Assembly: GCA_017546205.1 (NCBI GenBank)
Contig: JAFYXJ010000006.1
Span: 106,140-170,139 of the forward strand
From: Clostridia bacterium
GTDB lineage: Bacteria; Bacillota; Clostridia; Monoglobales; Monoglobaceae
Reading direction: 5' to 3'
DNA: 64,000 nucleotides
This document shows, piece after piece, positions 60,973-64,000 of this stretch. A model generated the notes under the pieces. It was not told the DNA's origin and did no database searches. It worked only from the letters and a program-made list of their open reading frames with translations. Position numbers and translations under genes: made by a program. Each line of letters starts with the position of its first letter. The first letter of the stretch is position 1.

Positions 60973-63447
60973 CTATGCTTCCTCCGTAGCGGTCTCAGGT
61001 TCTTCCTCTTCGGTTTCTTTCTTCACCACAGCAACGGTCATCACCTGTGTTTCTTCACCCATCCGCATCAGGCGAACACCCTTGGTCACACGGCCATAAG
61101 TGCTGATTTCCTCAGTATCCATACGAATGATAACACCCTCGGAGGTAATCAGAATCGCATCATCTTCCGGTGTTACGATTTCTACGCCGGCAACCGGACC
61201 GGTTGCATCGCTGATTTTGTAACTGGTGGTACCTTTACCGCCACGGGTCTGAATCTTGTATTCGTCAAGTTCGGTCTTTTTACCGAAACCTTTTTCGCTG
61301 ACAACCAGCATCTTTCCGCCCTCGACTGCAAGGCTCATACCGATAACATAGTCGCCATCCTCCAGATTGATACCGCGAACACCGCGGGAAACACGGCCCA
61401 TAACACGGACGTCTTTCTCATTGAAGCGAATCATCTTGCCCATGTGAGAACCGATAAAGATATCGTTGGTACCATCGGTCAGGTTTACTTTCATCAGTTC
61501 GTCTCCGTCATCCAGACGAATGGCAATCTTACCGCCGGCAGGAGCATTCTTGTATTCCATCAGGTCGGTCTTCTTGATAACGCCCGCCTTGGTACACATC
61601 AGCAGGAACTTGCCTTCTTCGTATTCCCGGATAGGAATTACCGCAGAAACAGTTTCTCCGGCATCCAATGCCAACAAGTTAACCAACGCCGTTCCCTTTG
61701 CGGTTCTGCCCGCCTCAGGAATCTCGTATGCCTTCTTCCGATACATCTTTCCGGTATTGGTAAAGAAGAGAATATGGGCATGGGTAGAAGATACAAACAT
61801 ACTGGAGACAAAGTCCTCCTCCTTGGTCTGCATACCGATAATACCCTTTCCGCCCCTCTTCTGGGTGCGGTAAGTATCTGCCGCCAGACGCTTGATATAT
61901 CCCTGATGGGTCATGGTGATAACATTATCCTCTTCCTCAATCAGGTCTTCAATGTCAATATCGTCTGCCGCCGGCTCAATGGAAGTTCTCCGCTTATCGC
62001 CGAACTTGTTCTTGATTTCAGTAATCTCTTCCTTGATGATATCCAGTACCATCTGCTCATTTTGCAGAATTTCGGTCAAATGAGCAATCAGTTTTTTGAT
62101 TTCCTCATACTCATTTTCCACCTTTTCCCGTTCCAGACCGGACAATCTTGCCAGACGCATATCCAGAATCGCCTGCGCCTGAATATCCGTAAATCCAAAC
62201 CGCTCCATCAACCGGTCTTTGGCATCGTTGTAACTTTCCCGAATGATGCGGATAACCTCATCAATATGGTCAAGAGCAATGGTCAAACCTTCTAAGATAT
62301 GTGCCCTTGCCTCTGCCTTTTTCTTGTCAAATCTGGTTCTGCGGACAATGACATCTTTCTGGAAATCTACGTAATGTACCAATACCTCTTTCAGGTTCAG
62401 CACCTTGGGGTCGGTCTGGTTGACCAGAGCAAGCATGATCACACTGAAGGAATCTTCCAACTGGGTGTACTTGTACAGTTGGTTCAGCACAATCGTCCCG
62501 TTAGCATCCCGTTTCAGTTCAATCACAATCCGCATACCATCACGGTCAGACTCGTCACGCAGGTCGGAAATTCCCTCCAAACGCTTGTCATGCACCAACT
62601 CGGCAATTTTTTCAATCAACCTTGCCTTGTTGACTCCGTAAGGAATCTCGGTGACAATGATTCTCTGACGGTTTTCTTTCCAGTCCTGAATCTCTGCCTT
62701 GGCACGCACCCGCAGTTTGCCCCGTCCGGTGTGGTATGCCGCACGGATTCCGCTTACACCCATAATCTGTGCTCCGGTAGGGAAGTCGGGGCCGGGAATG
62801 TATTCCATCAATTCATCAATGGTGATTTCCGGATTGTCAATCAATGCTACAATGCCGTCAATAACCTCTCCCAGATTGTGGGGAGGAATGTTGGTTGCCA
62901 TACCAACGGCAATACCATTGGAGCCGTTAACCAGCAAATGGGGGAATCTGGAGGGGAGCACAATGGGCTCTTGCAGACTCTCGTCAAAGTTGGGCATAAA
63001 ATCAACGGTCTCTTTTTCAATATCGGTGAGCATGTGCAGGGACAGTTTGGACATTCTCGCCTCGGTATAACGGTAGGCTGCCGCCGAGTCGCCGTCTATG
63101 GAACCAAAGTTACCATGTCCGTCTACGGTAGGATACCGCAAGGAGAAGTCCTGTGCCATACGCACCATCGCATCATATACCGACGCATCGCCGTGAGGAT
63201 GGTACCGACCCAGCACATTACCGACGGTCGTCGCACACTTTTTGTACGCCTTATCGGGGGTAATGCCGTCTTCATACATTGCATAAAGAATACGGCGGTG
63301 CACCGGTTTCAATCCGTCACGGACATCCGGCAATGCACGGCCCACAATAACCGACATGGCATAGTCGATATAAGATTTTTTCATCTCGGTATTGATTTCT
63401 ACCGGAATCACTTTCAGTTTGGAACTGTCAAACAATTCTTCTGCCAT
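60973..63447 (-). CDS. gyrA: DNA gyrase subunit A
   Basis: An 824-residue type IIA topoisomerase subunit that cuts and rejoins DNA. The catalytic Tyr is in [11 protein letters not shown], the quinolone region [16 protein letters not shown] has Ser at position 83-equivalent and Ala-Val around it, and the C-terminal beta-pinwheel carries the GyrA box TQKRGGKG. The tail is acidic ([12 protein letters not shown]). The ATG has AAGGAG upstream. gyrB is not in the window. The 190-base gap to the tRNA genes (63448-63636) is T-rich with no feature seen. Confidence 0.97.
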   Translation of the reverse strand: MAEELFDSSKLKVIPVEINTEMKKSYIDYAMSVIVGRALPDVRDGLKPVHRRILYAMYEDGITPDKAYKKCATTVGNVLGRYHPHGDASVYDAMVRMAQDFSLRYPTVDGHGNFGSIDGDSAAAYRYTEARMSKLSLHMLTDIEKETVDFMPNFDESLQEPIVLPSRFPHLLVNGSNGIAVGMATNIPPHNLGEVIDGIVALIDNPEITIDELMEYIPGPDFPTGAQIMGVSGIRAAYHTGRGKLRVRAKAEIQDWKENRQRIIVTEIPYGVNKARLIEKIAELVHDKRLEGISDLRDESDRDGMRIVIELKRDANGTIVLNQLYKYTQLEDSFSVIMLALVNQTDPKVLNLKEVLVHYVDFQKDVIVRRTRFDKKKAEARAHILEGLTIALDHIDEVIRIIRESYNDAKDRLMERFGFTDIQAQAILDMRLARLSGLEREKVENEYEEIKKLIAHLTEILQNEQMVLDIIKEEITEIKNKFGDKRRTSIEPAADDIDIEDLIEEEDNVITMTHQGYIKRLAADTYRTQKRGGKGIIGMQTKEEDFVSSMFVSSTHAHILFFTNTGKMYRKKAYEIPEAGRTAKGTALVNLLALDAGETVSAVIPIREYEEGKFLLMCTKAGVIKKTDLMEYKNAPAGGKIAIRLDDGDELMKVNLTDGTNDIFIGSHMGKMIRFNEKDVRVMGRVSRGVRGINLEDGDYVIGMSLAVEGGKMLVVSEKGFGKKTELDEYKIQTRGGKGTTSYKISDATGPVAGVEIVTPEDDAILITSEGVIIRMDTEEISTYGRVTKGVRLMRMGEETQVMTVAVVKKETEEEEPETATEEA

Positions 63448-63636
63448 GAGTGTTCACTCCTTATCTGTTTTTCCTTTGTTTTTCAATTTTAGTCTTTCTT
63501 TCTTAATTCGACGCCGACGCCCAATTTCCTCTTTTTAAGCAAAATTTTTTGCCTATTTTCCATTTCGCTATCCTTTTTTCCTTTTTTATGCTACAGGCAA
63601 CATATCGCAAATTCCGTCAGAAATTTATATCAGTAA

Positions 63637-63666
63637 AAAAAGACTATTCCGAAGAATAGTCTTTTT
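63637..63666 (-). terminator. Terminator of the tRNA cluster
   Basis: A 13-bp perfect stem (AAAAAGACTATTC with GAATAGTCTTTTT), loop CGAA, three bases past the tRNA-Cys CCA end on the minus strand and followed by T. Confidence 0.85.
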
Positions 63667-63668
63667 CA

Positions 63669-63743
63669 TGGAGGCGCCATCCAGATTTGAACTGGAGAAT
63701 AAAGCTTTTGCAGAGCTCTGCCTTACCACTTGGCTATGGCGCC
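63669..63743 (-). tRNA. tRNA-Cys (GCA)
   Basis: A complete cloverleaf with acceptor GGCGCCA/TGGCGCC, anticodon loop CTGCAAA (anticodon GCA), T loop TTCAAAT and encoded CCA. Confidence 0.95.
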
Positions 63744-63759
63744 ATATATAAAATAGTAT

Positions 63760-63791
63760 GACAAAAGACGCAAGAATATGCGTCTTTTGTC
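63760..63791. terminator. Hairpin between tRNA-Gly and tRNA-Cys
   Basis: A 13-bp perfect stem (GACAAAAGACGCA with TGCGTCTTTTGTC) and loop AGAATA. It may terminate the Gly/Phe transcript before tRNA-Cys or act as a processing site. Confidence 0.6.
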
Positions 63792-63796
63792 TAAAT

Positions 63797-63871
63797 TGGA
63801 GCGGAAGACGAGATTCGAACTCGCGACGTTCACCTTGGCAAGGTGACGCTCTACCACTGAGCCACTCCCGC
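63797..63871 (-). tRNA. tRNA-Gly (GCC)
   Basis: A complete cloverleaf: acceptor GCGGGAG at the 5' end, anticodon loop with GCC, T loop TTCGAAT and encoded CCA. Confidence 0.96.
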
Positions 63872-63895
63872 AAATCAATTTTCTAAAAAGAAAAT

Positions 63896-63971
63896 TGGTG
63901 CCTCCGGGCGGAATCGAACCACCGACACGGGGATTTTCAGTCCCCTGCTCTACCGACTGAGCTACAGAGGC
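63896..63971 (-). tRNA. tRNA-Phe (GAA)
   Basis: A complete 76-base cloverleaf: acceptor GCCTCTG, D arm AGCTCAGTCGGTAGAGC, anticodon loop CTGAAAA (GAA), T loop TTCGATT and encoded CCA. Confidence 0.96.
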
Positions 63972-63975
63972 ATAT

Positions 63976-64000
63976 TGGCGATCCGGATGGGGTTCGAACC
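63976..64000 (-). tRNA. tRNA, 3' end only (cut by window)
   Basis: The minus strand shows a T loop TTCGAAC, acceptor CCGGATC, discriminator G and CCA. The anticodon is outside the window. The G discriminator fits Asp or Asn. Confidence 0.85.

Noticed and set aside
62299..63492. A 397-codon plus-strand open frame opposite gyrA
   Set aside because: Antisense to a conserved housekeeping gene and without a ribosome binding site.

Overview
The window reads as chromosome of an anaerobic, Gram-positive, spore-lineage member of the Clostridia, probably an Oscillospirales-like gut or sediment bacterium. The supporting signs are an NAD-linked [FeFe] hydrogenase, rubredoxin, a K+-dependent membrane pyrophosphatase, a stand-alone class III ribonucleotide-reductase-like protein, several S-layer-homology (SLH) proteins, spoIIR, and strong GGAGG ribosome binding sites with sigma-A promoters spaced 17 bases. 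The taxonomic placement is inference from gene content.

Layout. 1-5777: the 5' part of a sulfide/dihydroorotate-dehydrogenase-like flavoprotein, a LarA-type nickel hydroxyacid racemase and a DMT transporter; then an AT-rich segment (about 3222-5339) with 12-bp inverted repeats at its ends, holding a frameshifted Bro/antirepressor gene, a CatA-like acetyltransferase and a small membrane protein; then a one-domain EamA transporter. 6011-14347: one minus-strand block encoding an Hnd/HydABC-type hydrogenase (HndA, B, C, D) preceded by a putative H2-sensing module (two DRTGG proteins, an RsbW-like ATPase, a HydS-like sensory [FeFe] hydrogenase, a PHP-domain protein). 14539-20040: a plus-strand operon for wall and envelope (WecG/TagA, MltG, RodA/FtsW) with small metabolic enzymes. 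20112-25541: PBP1A, a BofC-like protein, rubredoxin, an NrdD-like mini protein, an acyltransferase. 25651-33627: two divergent SLH proteins, DacF, an RCC1-repeat protein. 33658-39509: minus-strand ddl-murI-DUF1934-argS-hypothetical-ctpA. 39690-43671: spoIIR (5' end apparently frameshifted), a PTS IIA protein, HppA, YdcF. 44197-47090: a phage-like tail-fibre/holin/endolysin cassette with no other phage genes. 47121-51550: SLOG protein, LrgAB, SLH-amidase, U32 protein. 51693-58495: a large SLH protein and a heterodimeric ABC exporter. 58530-64000: nitroreductase, methyltransferase, TtcA, GyrA and a tRNA cluster (Cys, Gly, Phe and one cut by the window end).

How it fits together. The hydrogenase block should exchange electrons between NAD(P)H, possibly ferredoxin, and protons. 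The adjacent HydS/DRTGG/RsbW/PHP genes share its strand and a consensus promoter, which suggests that redox or H2 status is sensed and coupled to this block. Much of the rest builds and remodels the envelope. No CRISPR array, rRNA gene or canonical riboswitch was recognised. All assignments come from reading the sequence; no database search was run.
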